From Emcibacter sp. (GTDB taxonomy: Bacteria; Pseudomonadota; Alphaproteobacteria; Sphingomonadales; Emcibacteraceae), in NCBI GenBank assembly GCA_023142175.1, contig JAGLJX010000095.1, forward strand, positions 1-6,497: DNA of 6,497 bases, read 5' to 3'. Below are positions 1 to 6,497 of this stretch, piece after piece. Within the stretch, counting starts at the first letter, position 1, and each line of letters opens with the position of its first letter. The position numbers were made by a program, and so were the translations under genes. The notes below the pieces were generated by a model that saw only the letters and a program-made list of their open reading frames with translations, was not told the DNA's origin and made no database searches.

Positions 1-1
1 A

Positions 2-1162
2 AATTATATCTATGTGCTCTCCAATCATGAGAATGGCAAAACCGCTCTCTATGAATATAACATCAATGACAGATCCATGCGCCCGACCAAGATCAGCAAT
101 GATCATTCTGGTATCAGATCTATTTCCATCGATGCCAAGACAGATAAAATAATGGCCTACAGCTATACCAATGAAAAACCTGTCACCGTATATCTGAATA
201 AGGTTCTGGCCGGGATACGGAAGGATTTATCGCAGTTCTTCCCCGATGAATATATCACTTTCCAATCCTATACCGACGACAAGGCAAAGATTGTTTTTTC
301 TGTCACCAGCCCGACCCGGCCCGGTGAGTTTTACCTGCTCGACAGAAAACTGAACAGAATAACCAAATTCGCCGATAATTACCCGCTGGTACAAAAAGCG
401 ACCTTGTCAAAAATGATTATCACATCTTATGAAAATCGTGACGGCATGAATATTCCCGCCTATCTGTCCCTGCCCGCAGGCAAGGAAGATGCCAAAAACC
501 TGCCGACAATAATCATGCCTCACGGCGGACCCCATTCACGCGATGTCTGGGGATTTGATAGTTGGGTCCAGTTTCTGACCACCCGTGGCTATGCGGTTTT
601 GCAGATGAATTTCCGGGGGTCGACGGGTTATGGCGCCGATTATTATTTCAAGGGCGATTATGAATATGGCCGGGGCATGCTTGATGATATCAATGACGGG
701 GCCAAATGGATGATCGCACAGGGCTATGCCGATCCAAAACGTATGTGCATTATGGGAGCCAGTTATGGTGGCTATGCGGCATTACAAGCCGTTGTAAGGG
801 ATCAGTCCCTCTATAAATGCTCGGTGGCAATGGCGCCGGTGGCCGACCTCACCCGCTTGAAACGGGATGAATGGTATCTATATCCTTTTGATTATTTTAC
901 CGATGATGACCAGTCTTTTTCAGATATTTCGCCCTATCACAATACGGACAAAATAAACCTGCCCATCCTCATGGCCCATGGCACCAAGGATAATGTCGTT
1001 CCTATTATTCATTCCGAACGTATGGCAAAAAAGTTGAAAAAAGAAGGTAAAGATGTGCGCTTTATTATTCTTGACAAAGGCGATCACCATTTAAGTATTC
1101 AGGAAAACCGAATAACATTCTTTCAGGAAGTGGAAGTCTTTTTAGAAAAACATCTGAATTAA
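2..1162 (+). CDS. S9 family serine peptidase (prolyl oligopeptidase type), C-terminal part; 5' end outside window
   Basis: This is an alpha/beta-hydrolase peptidase of the S9 family, whose members cleave peptides. The frame is open to the left edge, so the GTG at 14 is probably an internal Val codon and not the start. Residue numbers here count from that GTG. Residues 1 to about 120 look like the last strands of the beta-propeller, and about 130-382 are the catalytic domain. Visible motifs are HGGP (170-173), RGSTGYG (201-207), the nucleophile elbow GASYGGY (Ser250), and the likely triad partners Asp326 (HGTKDNVVP) and His359 (GDHH). About 385 residues are present. Full-length relatives are usually 600-700 residues, so roughly 250-300 are missing upstream, including any signal peptide. 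Location (periplasm or cytoplasm) therefore cannot be judged. The gene converges on asd and is unrelated to that operon. Its third codon positions look more A/T-rich than those of the leu genes. Family assignment is secure; the substrate is unknown. Confidence 0.93.
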   Translation, partial: NYIYVLSNHENGKTALYEYNINDRSMRPTKISNDHSGIRSISIDAKTDKIMAYSYTNEKPVTVYLNKVLAGIRKDLSQFFPDEYITFQSYTDDKAKIVFSVTSPTRPGEFYLLDRKLNRITKFADNYPLVQKATLSKMIITSYENRDGMNIPAYLSLPAGKEDAKNLPTIIMPHGGPHSRDVWGFDSWVQFLTTRGYAVLQMNFRGSTGYGADYYFKGDYEYGRGMLDDINDGAKWMIAQGYADPKRMCIMGASYGGYAALQAVVRDQSLYKCSVAMAPVADLTRLKRDEWYLYPFDYFTDDDQSFSDISPYHNTDKINLPILMAHGTKDNVVPIIHSERMAKKLKKEGKDVRFIILDKGDHHLSIQENRITFFQEVEVFLEKHLN

Positions 1163-1173
1163 CTTTGCCATAA

Positions 1174-1208
1174 ATAAAGAGGCAGATGAATGTCATCTGC
1201 CTCTTTAT
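1174..1208. terminator. Perfect inverted repeat between convergent genes, probable bidirectional terminator
   Basis: The arms 1174-1189 and 1193-1208 are perfectly complementary over 16 pairs (core GAGGCAGATGA / TCATCTGCCTC) with a 3-base ATG loop. The structure begins 11 bases after the stop of the S9 peptidase gene and lies 22 bases past the stop of asd on the other strand. Read on the - strand, the stem runs into TTTATTTAT, a fair U-rich tail for asd. On the + strand the tail is CTCTTTATAAAATT, which is weaker. Position and symmetry argue for a terminator shared by both genes. Confidence 0.8.
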
Positions 1209-1230
1209 AAAATTATGTTCTGATCTTCGC

Positions 1231-2250
1231 TCAGGCTTTTTTCAGATAATCACTGCAGAGCTTCTCCGCGATCTGAATCGCATTCAATGCTGCGCCTTTC
1301 AAAAGGTTGTCAGAAACGCACCACAGGTTGATCCCGTTTTTCACGGTCACGTCACGGCGGATGCGGCTGATATAGGTGGCAAATTCACCAACACAGTCGA
1401 TCGGGGTGATGTAGCCGCCGTCTTCACGCTTATCAATCACCAATATGCCCGGTGCGGCCCGCAGAATTTCAAAAACCTGTTGCTCGTCCACCGGATTTTC
1501 AAACTCAATATTTATGGATTCCGAATGGCCAAGAAAGACCGGAACCCGAACGCAAGTCGCGGTCAGAAGAATATCAGGATCAAGGATTTTTGCGGTTTCG
1601 GCAACCATTTTCCATTCTTCCTTGGTATCGCCGCTGTCCATAAAGACATCAATATGCGGGATAACATTGAAGGCAATCTGCTTAGGGTAAACTTTAGTCT
1701 CGATCGGGTCGTTAACAAAAATCGCCCTTGTTTGCGTCCATAGCTCATCCATAGCATCTTTACCGCTACCTGATACAGACTGGTAAGTTGATACCACAAC
1801 TCTGGTGATTTTAGCGTAATCATGCAAAGGCTTTAGGGCCACCATCATCTGGGCTGTGGAGCAGTTGGGATTGGCAATGATATTCTTCTTGGTATAGCCC
1901 GCAATCGCCTCACCATTCACTTCCGGCACGATCAGCGGTACTTTGGGGTCCATACGGAAATGGGAGCTGTTATCGATCACCACGCAGCCCATCTTTCCGA
2001 TCTTCTCGCCCCATTTTTTAGAAATGGAACCGCCTGCGGACATCAGGGCAATATCAGTGCCGGTGAAATCATAATCATCAAGGCATTTCACTTTCAGGGT
2101 CTTGTCCCCGAAAGTCACTTCCTGACCCAGCGAACGGCGCGATGCCAGCGGCACTACTTGTGAGACGGGAAACTGACGTTCCGCCAATAAATTCAACATT
2201 TCCCGGCCTACATTTCCGGTGGCACCAACAACGGCGACTTTATACGGCAT
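1231..2250 (-). CDS. asd: Aspartate-semialdehyde dehydrogenase
   Basis: Cytoplasmic NADPH-dependent enzyme that reduces aspartyl-4-phosphate to aspartate 4-semialdehyde, the branch-point precursor of lysine/diaminopimelate, threonine and methionine. The 339-residue length is normal for the family. The N-terminal Rossmann loop GATGNVG is at residues 9-15 and ASRRSLG at 36-42. The catalytic cysteine is Cys130 in NPNCSTAQMM, Gln157 lies in STYQSVSGSG, and the catalytic histidine is His242 in RVPVFLGHS. The C-terminal NLLKGAALNA (315-324) is also typical. The ATG start is supported by a GGAG ribosome site (2258-2261) seven bases upstream. It follows leuB with an 18-base gap and no terminator, so it is most likely the last gene of the leuCDB-asd transcript. 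The 3' end is closed by the inverted repeat at 1174-1208. No missing key residue was seen. Confidence 0.97.
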   Translation of the reverse strand: MPYKVAVVGATGNVGREMLNLLAERQFPVSQVVPLASRRSLGQEVTFGDKTLKVKCLDDYDFTGTDIALMSAGGSISKKWGEKIGKMGCVVIDNSSHFRMDPKVPLIVPEVNGEAIAGYTKKNIIANPNCSTAQMMVALKPLHDYAKITRVVVSTYQSVSGSGKDAMDELWTQTRAIFVNDPIETKVYPKQIAFNVIPHIDVFMDSGDTKEEWKMVAETAKILDPDILLTATCVRVPVFLGHSESINIEFENPVDEQQVFEILRAAPGILVIDKREDGGYITPIDCVGEFATYISRIRRDVTVKNGINLWCVSDNLLKGAALNAIQIAEKLCSDYLKKA

Positions 2251-2268
2251 TTTTTAACTCCAAAATCT

Positions 2269-3366
2269 TTAAGTGTTCAGGCTATCCAAAGCCCGTAAAA
2301 TACTATCCCCCATGACAGAGGTCGAAACTTTTGCCTTGCCCGGCTGCATGATGTCCGCCGTGCGCAGACCACCCGCCAGCACCTTCTGCACCGCATCCTC
2401 AATCAGCTGTGCTTCTGCCGCACAGTCATAGGTATAGCGTAGCGCCATGGCGAGGCTAAGGATTGTGGCGATGGGGTTGGCTAAACCCTGCCCGGCAATA
2501 TCAGGCGCACTGCCATGCACTGGCTCATACATCGCGCAACCGCCCCGGGCGCCCAGGGCCGCAGACGGAAGCATACCCAAAGAGCCCGTCAACATGGCCG
2601 CCACATCACTCAACAGGTCGCCGAACAAATTATCTGTCAAGATCACATCAAATTGTTTTGGCTCACGAACCAATTGCATGGCGCAACTGTCAGCCAGCAT
2701 ATGATCCAGCTCGATCTTGGGGTATTCCTCCGCAATGACGGTGACTTCTTCCCGCCACAAGAGGCCGCTTTCCATCACATTGGCTTTTTCCGATGAGGTA
2801 ACCCGCCCGCCGCGCTTGCCAGCCATATCAAAGGCTACATGGGCAATGCGGTGAATTTCAGACGTGGTATAAACCTGTGTATTAACACCGCGGCGTTCAC
2901 CATTTTCTAATGTCTCAATACCGCGTGGCTCACCAAAATAAACCCCGCCGGTCAGCTCGCGTACGATCATAATATCAAGACCCCTGACCAGTTCCGGCTT
3001 CAGGCTTGAGGAATCAACCAACGCATCAAAACAGCTAGCCGGACGCAGGTTGGCGAACAGCTCCAGCTCCTTGCGCAGGGTCAAAAGACCCGCTTCAGGG
3101 CGTTTATCATAATCGACCCCGTCCCATTTCGACCCGCCAACGGCACCAAGCAATACCGCGTCAACCTTTTTGGCAAGCGCGAGCGCATCATCGGACAGGG
3201 GCTTACCATAAGCATCATAGGCGGCCCCGCCCACATGGTCCTCGTGGATATTGAATTTCAGATCGCGGTTAGCTCCCATCCAGTCAACCACACGGCGCGC
3301 TTCCGCCATAATCTCTGGCCCAATACCATCCCCCGGCAATATCAATAGTGAGTGTGTTTTACCCAT
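2269..3366 (-). CDS. leuB: 3-isopropylmalate dehydrogenase
   Basis: Catalyses the NAD+-dependent oxidation and decarboxylation of 3-isopropylmalate to 2-oxo-4-methylpentanoate, the keto acid that is transaminated to leucine. The 365-residue length fits the family. [10 protein letters not shown] (10-19) is the N-terminal signature. Substrate-binding arginines are Arg98 and Arg108 ([13 protein letters not shown]) and Arg136 ([11 protein letters not shown], with Tyr143). Lys194 in SSEKANVM, Asp226, and Asp250/Asp254 in NLFGDLLSD match the catalytic and metal-binding positions. [12 protein letters not shown] (281-292) is the NAD-binding loop, with the Ile after Asp expected for isopropylmalate dehydrogenase. 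The ATG start lies 5 bases past the leuD stop, with AAGGA at 3376-3380 inside the end of leuD as ribosome site. The tight spacing implies co-transcription with leuD and asd. Confidence 0.97.
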   Translation of the reverse strand: MGKTHSLLILPGDGIGPEIMAEARRVVDWMGANRDLKFNIHEDHVGGAAYDAYGKPLSDDALALAKKVDAVLLGAVGGSKWDGVDYDKRPEAGLLTLRKELELFANLRPASCFDALVDSSSLKPELVRGLDIMIVRELTGGVYFGEPRGIETLENGERRGVNTQVYTTSEIHRIAHVAFDMAGKRGGRVTSSEKANVMESGLLWREEVTVIAEEYPKIELDHMLADSCAMQLVREPKQFDVILTDNLFGDLLSDVAAMLTGSLGMLPSAALGARGGCAMYEPVHGSAPDIAGQGLANPIATILSLAMALRYTYDCAAEAQLIEDAVQKVLAGGLRTADIMQPGKAKVSTSVMGDSILRALDSLNT

Positions 3367-3371
3367 AATTC

Positions 3372-3986
3372 CTAGTCCTTAAATAACCAAGGTTGGCTTA
3401 ATCTCTTTTTAGCTTCAAAATTATCAATGACGGCTTTCTTTTCCAAAGTCAGACCAATATCATCCAAGCCATTGAGCAGACAATGACGGCGATAAGAATC
3501 AACCTCAAAAGACACTGTGCCGCCGTCCGGCCCTGAGATTTCCTGTTTCTCCAGATCAACGGAGATAATGGCATTGGCCCCGCGTCCCGCGTCATCCAAT
3601 AACAAGTCGATGACCTCCTGCGGTAAAATTATCGGCAGGATGCCATTCTTGAAACAGTTGCCGTAAAAAATATCGGCAAAGCTCGATGCAATGACACATT
3701 TAATGCCAAAATCCTTCAAGGCCCAGGGTGCGTGCTCGCGGCTTGATCCGCAACCAAAATTTTCACCCGTCACCAGAATCTCCGCGCTCCGGTAGGCCGT
3801 CTGATTAAGGATAAAATCCTCCCGCTCCGAGCCGTCATCATGATAGCGGATATTGGAAAAGGCAAATACCCCCAGACCAGTTCGCTTTATAGTTTTCAGA
3901 TGTTTCTGCGGAATAATCATATCCGTATCAATATTTGGCATGGGCAGGGGAGCCGCCACCGCGCTCAATTTCGTGAATTTATCCAT
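3372..3986 (-). CDS. leuD: 3-isopropylmalate dehydratase small subunit
   Basis: Small (swivelling-domain) subunit of isopropylmalate isomerase. Together with LeuC it interconverts 2- and 3-isopropylmalate via isopropylmaleate. With the ATG at 3986 the protein has 204 residues, the usual length. Motifs in order are NIDTDMIIP (18-26), the family loop [13 protein letters not shown] (78-90), [14 protein letters not shown] (102-115) and [11 protein letters not shown] (171-181). The frame extends two codons further to a TTG at 3992 that overlaps the leuC stop by four bases. I prefer the ATG, because the AGGGAG ribosome site at 3995-4000 is 8 bases from it but only 2 from the TTG. The ATG lies 2 bases past the leuC stop, consistent with translational coupling that would keep LeuC and LeuD at equal amounts. 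Confidence 0.96.
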   Translation of the reverse strand: MDKFTKLSAVAAPLPMPNIDTDMIIPQKHLKTIKRTGLGVFAFSNIRYHDDGSEREDFILNQTAYRSAEILVTGENFGCGSSREHAPWALKDFGIKCVIASSFADIFYGNCFKNGILPIILPQEVIDLLLDDAGRGANAIISVDLEKQEISGPDGGTVSFEVDSYRRHCLLNGLDDIGLTLEKKAVIDNFEAKKRLSQPWLFKD

Positions 3987-3988
3987 GA

Positions 3989-5401
3989 TCAAAGCTCCCT
4001 TATATCGGTTAAGTGACCGGTCAGGGCCGCCGCCGCCGCCATAGCGGGTGACATCAGATGGGTGCGGCCCTTTGGCCCCTGCCGACCTTCAAAATTGCGA
4101 TTTGAGGTTGAAGCACAGCGTTCATGCGGCCCAAGCTTGTCAGCATTCATGGCCAGACACATGGAGCATCCCGGCTCCCGCCAGTCAAAACCGGCATCCA
4201 TCAAAATCTGATCCAGACCTTCTTCTTCGGCCTGTAGCTTAACTAGCCCCGATCCGGGCACCGCCCATGCTACCACATCAGCATGGATTTTTTTACCCTT
4301 AACCACATCAGCCACGGCACGGAAATCTTCGATTCGGCCATTGGTACATGACCCGATAAAGACCCGCTCAATGATAACGTCCTGTAGGTTCGTTCCCGCT
4401 TCAAGCCCCATATAATCCAACGCCCTCTGCATAGCGATTTTGCGTTCTGCATCCTGTACATCGTCGGGATTTGGTAGGACACCTGTAATCGGCAATACAT
4501 TTTCCGGGCTGGTACCCCATGTGACCTGTGGCGCTATAGCCGCAGCCTTCAGATATACTTCTTTGTCGTATGTGGCACCTTCGTCAGTGGCAAGTGTGTT
4601 CCAGTAAGCAACAGCCTGTTCAAATGCCGCGCCCTTTGGCGACTGTGGGCGACCCATGACATAATCATAGGTTGCCTGATCAGGGGCCACCAGACCGGAT
4701 CGCGCGCCTGCCTCAATAGACATATTGCATAATGTCATGCGCCCTTCCATGGAAAGGTCACGGATGGCAGAACCAGTAAATTCAATGACATAACCCGTAC
4801 CGCCAGCGGTACCGATCTCACCAATGATGGCTAGGGCAATATCCTTGGCGGTTATTCCCGCAGCAACAGCACCGTCCACATCAATACGCATATTTTTCTG
4901 ACGCTTTAACACCAGTGTCTGTGTCGCCATGACATGCTCGACCTCGGAGGTTCCGATGCCAAATGCCAATGCGCCAAATGCGCCGTGGGTTGAGGTATGG
5001 CTGTCACCACAAACGATGGTCATGCCGGGTTGGGTAAAACCCTGCTCGGGTCCCACGATATGAACAATGCCCTGACGGGCGTCCAGCATGGGGATATATT
5101 CAACGCCGAACTCCGCACAGTTTTCCGCCAGAGTATCCAGTTGAATCTGGCTGTCCTTGGCATTGATTGCTGTGGCACGGTCTGCGCTCGTTGGCACATT
5201 ATGATCCGGCACCGCAAGCATGGCTTCCGGATGAGCCAGTTTCCGTCCTGCTTCCCGCAGCCCTTCAAAGGCCTGGGGACTGGTGACCTCATGAATGATC
5301 TGACGATCAATATAGATCAGGCAGTTGCCGTCACCCTGCTGTTCCACAATGTGACTTTGCCATAATTTGTCGTATAAAGTTCTTTTAGGAATCTTGGGCA
5401 T
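3989..5401 (-). CDS. leuC: 3-isopropylmalate dehydratase large subunit
   Basis: Large, iron-sulfur subunit of isopropylmalate isomerase, of the aconitase superfamily; it pairs with LeuD. The 470-residue length is typical. The three cysteines that ligate the [4Fe-4S] cluster are Cys352 in IGSCTNGR and Cys412 and Cys415 in GCSMC. Other signatures are VPDHNVPT (64-71), [23 protein letters not shown] (131-153), [12 protein letters not shown] (431-442) and a C-terminal [12 protein letters not shown] (451-462). The ATG at 5401 gives the expected N-terminus ([10 protein letters not shown]). Its ribosome site is weak, only GGA at 5408-5410, six bases upstream. It is the first gene of the leuCDB-asd unit and starts 13 bases after the T-run of an intrinsic terminator, which suggests that its expression depends on readthrough or on control of that hairpin. 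Confidence 0.97.
   Translation of the reverse strand: MPKIPKRTLYDKLWQSHIVEQQGDGNCLIYIDRQIIHEVTSPQAFEGLREAGRKLAHPEAMLAVPDHNVPTSADRATAINAKDSQIQLDTLAENCAEFGVEYIPMLDARQGIVHIVGPEQGFTQPGMTIVCGDSHTSTHGAFGALAFGIGTSEVEHVMATQTLVLKRQKNMRIDVDGAVAAGITAKDIALAIIGEIGTAGGTGYVIEFTGSAIRDLSMEGRMTLCNMSIEAGARSGLVAPDQATYDYVMGRPQSPKGAAFEQAVAYWNTLATDEGATYDKEVYLKAAAIAPQVTWGTSPENVLPITGVLPNPDDVQDAERKIAMQRALDYMGLEAGTNLQDVIIERVFIGSCTNGRIEDFRAVADVVKGKKIHADVVAWAVPGSGLVKLQAEEEGLDQILMDAGFDWREPGCSMCLAMNADKLGPHERCASTSNRNFEGRQGPKGRTHLMSPAMAAAAALTGHLTDIREL
3995..4000 (-). promoter_or_regulatory. Ribosome binding site that decides the leuD start
   Basis: AGGGAG on the - strand lies inside the last codons of leuC, 8 bases before the ATG at 3986 and only 2 before the alternative TTG at 3992. 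The spacing selects the ATG. Confidence 0.7.
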
Positions 5402-5414
5402 AATATATCCATAT

Positions 5415-5447
5415 AAAAAAAGGGGCTCGTTTTGAATGGAGCCCCTT
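5415..5447 (-). terminator. Intrinsic terminator in the leuC leader, candidate attenuator terminator
   Basis: On the - strand AAGGGGCTC (5447-5439) and GAGCCCCTT (5428-5420) form a 9-pair, G/C-rich stem with a 10-base loop. An unbroken run of seven T (5421-5415) follows, its first two bases lying in the stem. This is a textbook Rho-independent terminator in the direction rplS to leuC. The T-run ends 13 bases before the leuC ATG. The A-run upstream also gives it a T-run on the + strand, but no + gene reads into it. It may simply end the trmD-rplS transcript, or it may serve as the terminator arm of an attenuator controlling leuCDB-asd (see the hairpin at 5457-5476). Confidence 0.85.
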
Positions 5448-5456
5448 GATTTTTTT

Positions 5457-5476
5457 GGGCTCTAATGTTTAAGCCC
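5457..5476 (-). promoter_or_regulatory. Upstream hairpin in the rplS-leuC spacer that can compete with the terminator
   Basis: On the - strand GGGCTT (5476-5471) pairs with GAGCCC (5462-5457), six pairs including one G-U, around an 8-base A/T-rich loop. The same GAGCCC is perfectly complementary to GGGCTC (5444-5439), the 5' arm of the terminator. Forming that 2:3 stem (12-base loop) would break the terminator. The pairings are seen directly; a regulatory role is inference. It begins 25 bases after the rplS stop codon. Confidence 0.45.
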
Positions 5477-5501
5477 GGATTTTCTTAAAACTTTAAGTCA
5501 A

Positions 5502-5918
5502 TCAAGCTTCCTTTGAGGTCGTAATGGCCTCTGTCTTTTTAGGAGCTGACTTTTTCATCCAGTCTTTTCTTTCCGCAATACGGGCTTTCTTGCCGCGTAG
5601 AGGACGAAGATAGTATAGTTTCGCACGCCGTACTTTACCATGACGGATAACTTCAATGCTATCTACATTTGGTGAATATAGCGGGAAGATACGTTCAACC
5701 CCTTCACCGTATGAGATTTTACGGACTGTGAAGGATGAATTCAACGCCCGGTTGGAGCGTGCAATACAAACCCCTTCATAGGCCTGAATACGCTCGCGCG
5801 TGCCTTCGATAACTTTCACGTTAACCCGCAAAGTATCACCAGCCGCAAACTCAGGTATTTCCTTACCGTCTGTGAGCTTGGCAATCTGCTCTTTTTCAAA
5901 TTTTTCTACAATATTCAT
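5502..5918 (-). CDS. rplS: 50S ribosomal protein L19
   Basis: Ribosomal protein of the large subunit, located at the interface with the 30S subunit. With the ATG at 5918 it has 138 residues. The L19 core is unmistakable: [18 protein letters not shown] (26-43), AYEGVCIA (46-53), [19 protein letters not shown] (63-81), SPNVDSIEV (82-90) and [18 protein letters not shown] (100-117). The frame stays open to an ATG at 5975, but the 19 extra residues do not resemble L19, and an AAGAGAG ribosome site lies six bases before 5918, so I chose the shorter form. After the core comes a tail of about 20 residues rich in Lys, Ser, Thr and Ala that E. coli L19 (115 residues) lacks. It follows trmD after 81 bases, the usual proteobacterial pairing, and may also have its own promoter (5944-5972). 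Confidence 0.97.
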   Translation of the reverse strand: MNIVEKFEKEQIAKLTDGKEIPEFAAGDTLRVNVKVIEGTRERIQAYEGVCIARSNRALNSSFTVRKISYGEGVERIFPLYSPNVDSIEVIRHGKVRRAKLYYLRPLRGKKARIAERKDWMKKSAPKKTEAITTSKEA

Positions 5919-5924
5919 AATAGT

Positions 5925-5931
5925 CTCTCTT
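5925..5931 (-). promoter_or_regulatory. Ribosome binding site that decides the rplS start
   Basis: AAGAGAG on the - strand, six bases upstream of the ATG at 5918. It supports that codon over the in-frame ATG at 5975. Confidence 0.6.
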
Positions 5932-5943
5932 TTCGCTGACCCG

Positions 5944-5972
5944 CTTATATAGCAAGGGTCTTTAAATTCCAA
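5944..5972 (-). promoter_or_regulatory. Candidate sigma70-type promoter for rplS
   Basis: On the - strand TTGGAA (5972-5967, 4 of 6 to TTGACA) is followed by a 17-base spacer and TATAAG (5949-5944, 5 of 6 to TATAAT). A start near 5937 would give a leader of about 20 bases containing the AAGAGAG ribosome site. The match is read by eye. Alphaproteobacterial promoters are loosely conserved and A/T-rich spacers give chance hits. Confidence 0.4.
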
Positions 5973-5999
5973 CATCTTTATTTCGCATCATTTACATCC

Positions 6000-6497
6000 T
6001 CATTTCTGGGGATGAATATACTTTTTCCAAAGGTCCGGTCGCCGTGTCTCTGTCAGTTTTTCTGACTGGGCCGTACGCCATTCCTTTATCTTGCCATGGT
6101 GCCCAGATTGCAGCACGTCCGGTATCTCTTTTCCTTCCCAAACTTTGGGTCGGGTATAATGGGGATACTCAAGTAGCCCCGTCTCAAAACTCTCTTCGGT
6201 CAAGGTGTCCGCATCACCGATCACCCCGGGAATTGTCCTAACCACCGCATCCATCAATGCCATAGCCGCCACTTCCCCGCCGGACAACACAAAATCACCG
6301 AGGCTGACCTCTTGTATATTCCGCGCTTCCAACACCCGCTCATCAACGCCCTCAAACCGGCCGCAAATAAGCGTTATGCCTTCCTTTGAGGCAAATTCCC
6401 GAATCATATCCCGATCCAGTTTTTTACCCCTTGGTGATAAATAGACCAAAGGCCTGTTATCACAACTTACGTCATCTATAGCCGCCGCCAGAACATC
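6000..6497 (-). CDS. trmD: tRNA (guanine-N1-)-methyltransferase, C-terminal part; 5' end outside window
   Basis: SAM-dependent enzyme of the SPOUT (trefoil-knot) class that methylates G37 of tRNAs with G at position 36, preventing +1 frameshifting. It acts as a homodimer in the cytoplasm. The frame is open to the right edge, giving 165 residues of an expected 230-250. The TTG at 6449 is an internal Leu codon, not a start. Motifs in order are LSPRGKKL, LICGRFEGVDERV and LGDFVLSGGEVAAM (the knot that holds SAM), RTIPGVIG with the conserved Arg, and LLEYPHYTRP. At the position of the E. coli general base Asp169 there is a Glu (EESF, codon 6192-6194). The C-terminal domain ends soon after RRPDLW, shorter than in E. 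coli. It lies upstream of rplS as in the usual rpsP-rimM-trmD-rplS operon; rpsP and rimM would be outside the window. Confidence 0.96.
   Translation of the reverse strand, partial: DVLAAAIDDVSCDNRPLVYLSPRGKKLDRDMIREFASKEGITLICGRFEGVDERVLEARNIQEVSLGDFVLSGGEVAAMALMDAVVRTIPGVIGDADTLTEESFETGLLEYPHYTRPKVWEGKEIPDVLQSGHHGKIKEWRTAQSEKLTETRRPDLWKKYIHPQK

Noticed and set aside
14..16. GTG as the start of the S9 peptidase
   Set aside because: The frame is open to the window edge and the protein lacks most of its propeller domain, so the true start is upstream.
1186..1743. 185-codon open frame on the + strand opposite asd
   Set aside because: It lies wholly antisense to a clear asd gene, resembles no family I recognise, and starts inside the terminator palindrome. 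It is a shadow of asd codon usage.
4997..5365. 122-codon open frame on the + strand opposite leuC
   Set aside because: It is antisense to the conserved N-terminal part of leuC and has no recognisable motif or ribosome site, so it is treated as a shadow.
5496..5501. TTGACT on the - strand just after rplS as a -35 box for leuC
   Set aside because: The hexamer matches 5 of 6, but at 16-18 bases spacing the sequence is G/C-rich (CCGGGC) with no -10 box. A transcript from it would in any case still carry the terminator.
5485..5505. Six-codon TTG-started frame overlapping the rplS stop as a leucine leader peptide
   Set aside because: It has one Leu codon only, a TTG start, and a ribosome site too close to it. 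It does not look like an attenuator leader peptide.
5919..5975. N-terminal extension of L19 from the ATG at 5975
   Set aside because: The 19 extra residues do not resemble L19, would run over the candidate promoter, and lack the ribosome site present before 5918.
1..6497. Mobile element, CRISPR, defence, toxin-antitoxin or other new system
   Set aside because: All genes are recognisable housekeeping or peptidase genes with short spacers. No direct repeat arrays, transposase, integrase or unknown gene was seen.

Overview
This window is an ordinary core-genome segment of a proteobacterium, most likely an alphaproteobacterium of moderate GC content (roughly half GC by eye). The assignment rests on the gene order trmD-rplS-leuC-leuD-leuB-asd, which I recall as common in alphaproteobacteria, and on the residue-level look of Asd, LeuD and LeuB. 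No genus can be named from the sequence alone.

Layout. Left end, + strand (2-1162): the C-terminal part of an S9 (prolyl oligopeptidase family) serine peptidase whose start lies outside the window. It converges on asd across a perfect inverted repeat (1174-1208) that can terminate transcription from both sides. Everything to the right is on the - strand and is read from right to left: trmD (cut by the window edge), rplS, leuC, leuD, leuB, asd. leuC to asd is tightly packed, with gaps of 2, 5 and 18 bases, and looks like one transcription unit. rplS and leuC are separated by 100 bases that hold a strong intrinsic terminator, plus a second hairpin that can pair alternatively with it. There is no gene-free stretch longer than 300 bases, and no tRNA, rRNA, CRISPR array, insertion sequence or phage gene was seen.

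How the genes work together. TrmD makes m1G37 in tRNA and RplS is ribosomal protein L19, so the right-hand part is the end of a translation operon. LeuC and LeuD form isopropylmalate isomerase and LeuB is 3-isopropylmalate dehydrogenase. Together they carry out the leucine-specific steps after LeuA, which is not in the window. Asd makes aspartate semialdehyde, the branch point to lysine/diaminopimelate, threonine and methionine.

No unknown system was found. The best lead is the rplS-leuC spacer. It has four complementary segments that allow 1:2, 2:3 or 3:4 pairing, which is the topology of a transcription attenuator. The terminator's T-run ends 13 bases before the leuC start codon. No leucine-rich leader peptide is visible, so the controlling signal, if any, is unknown.
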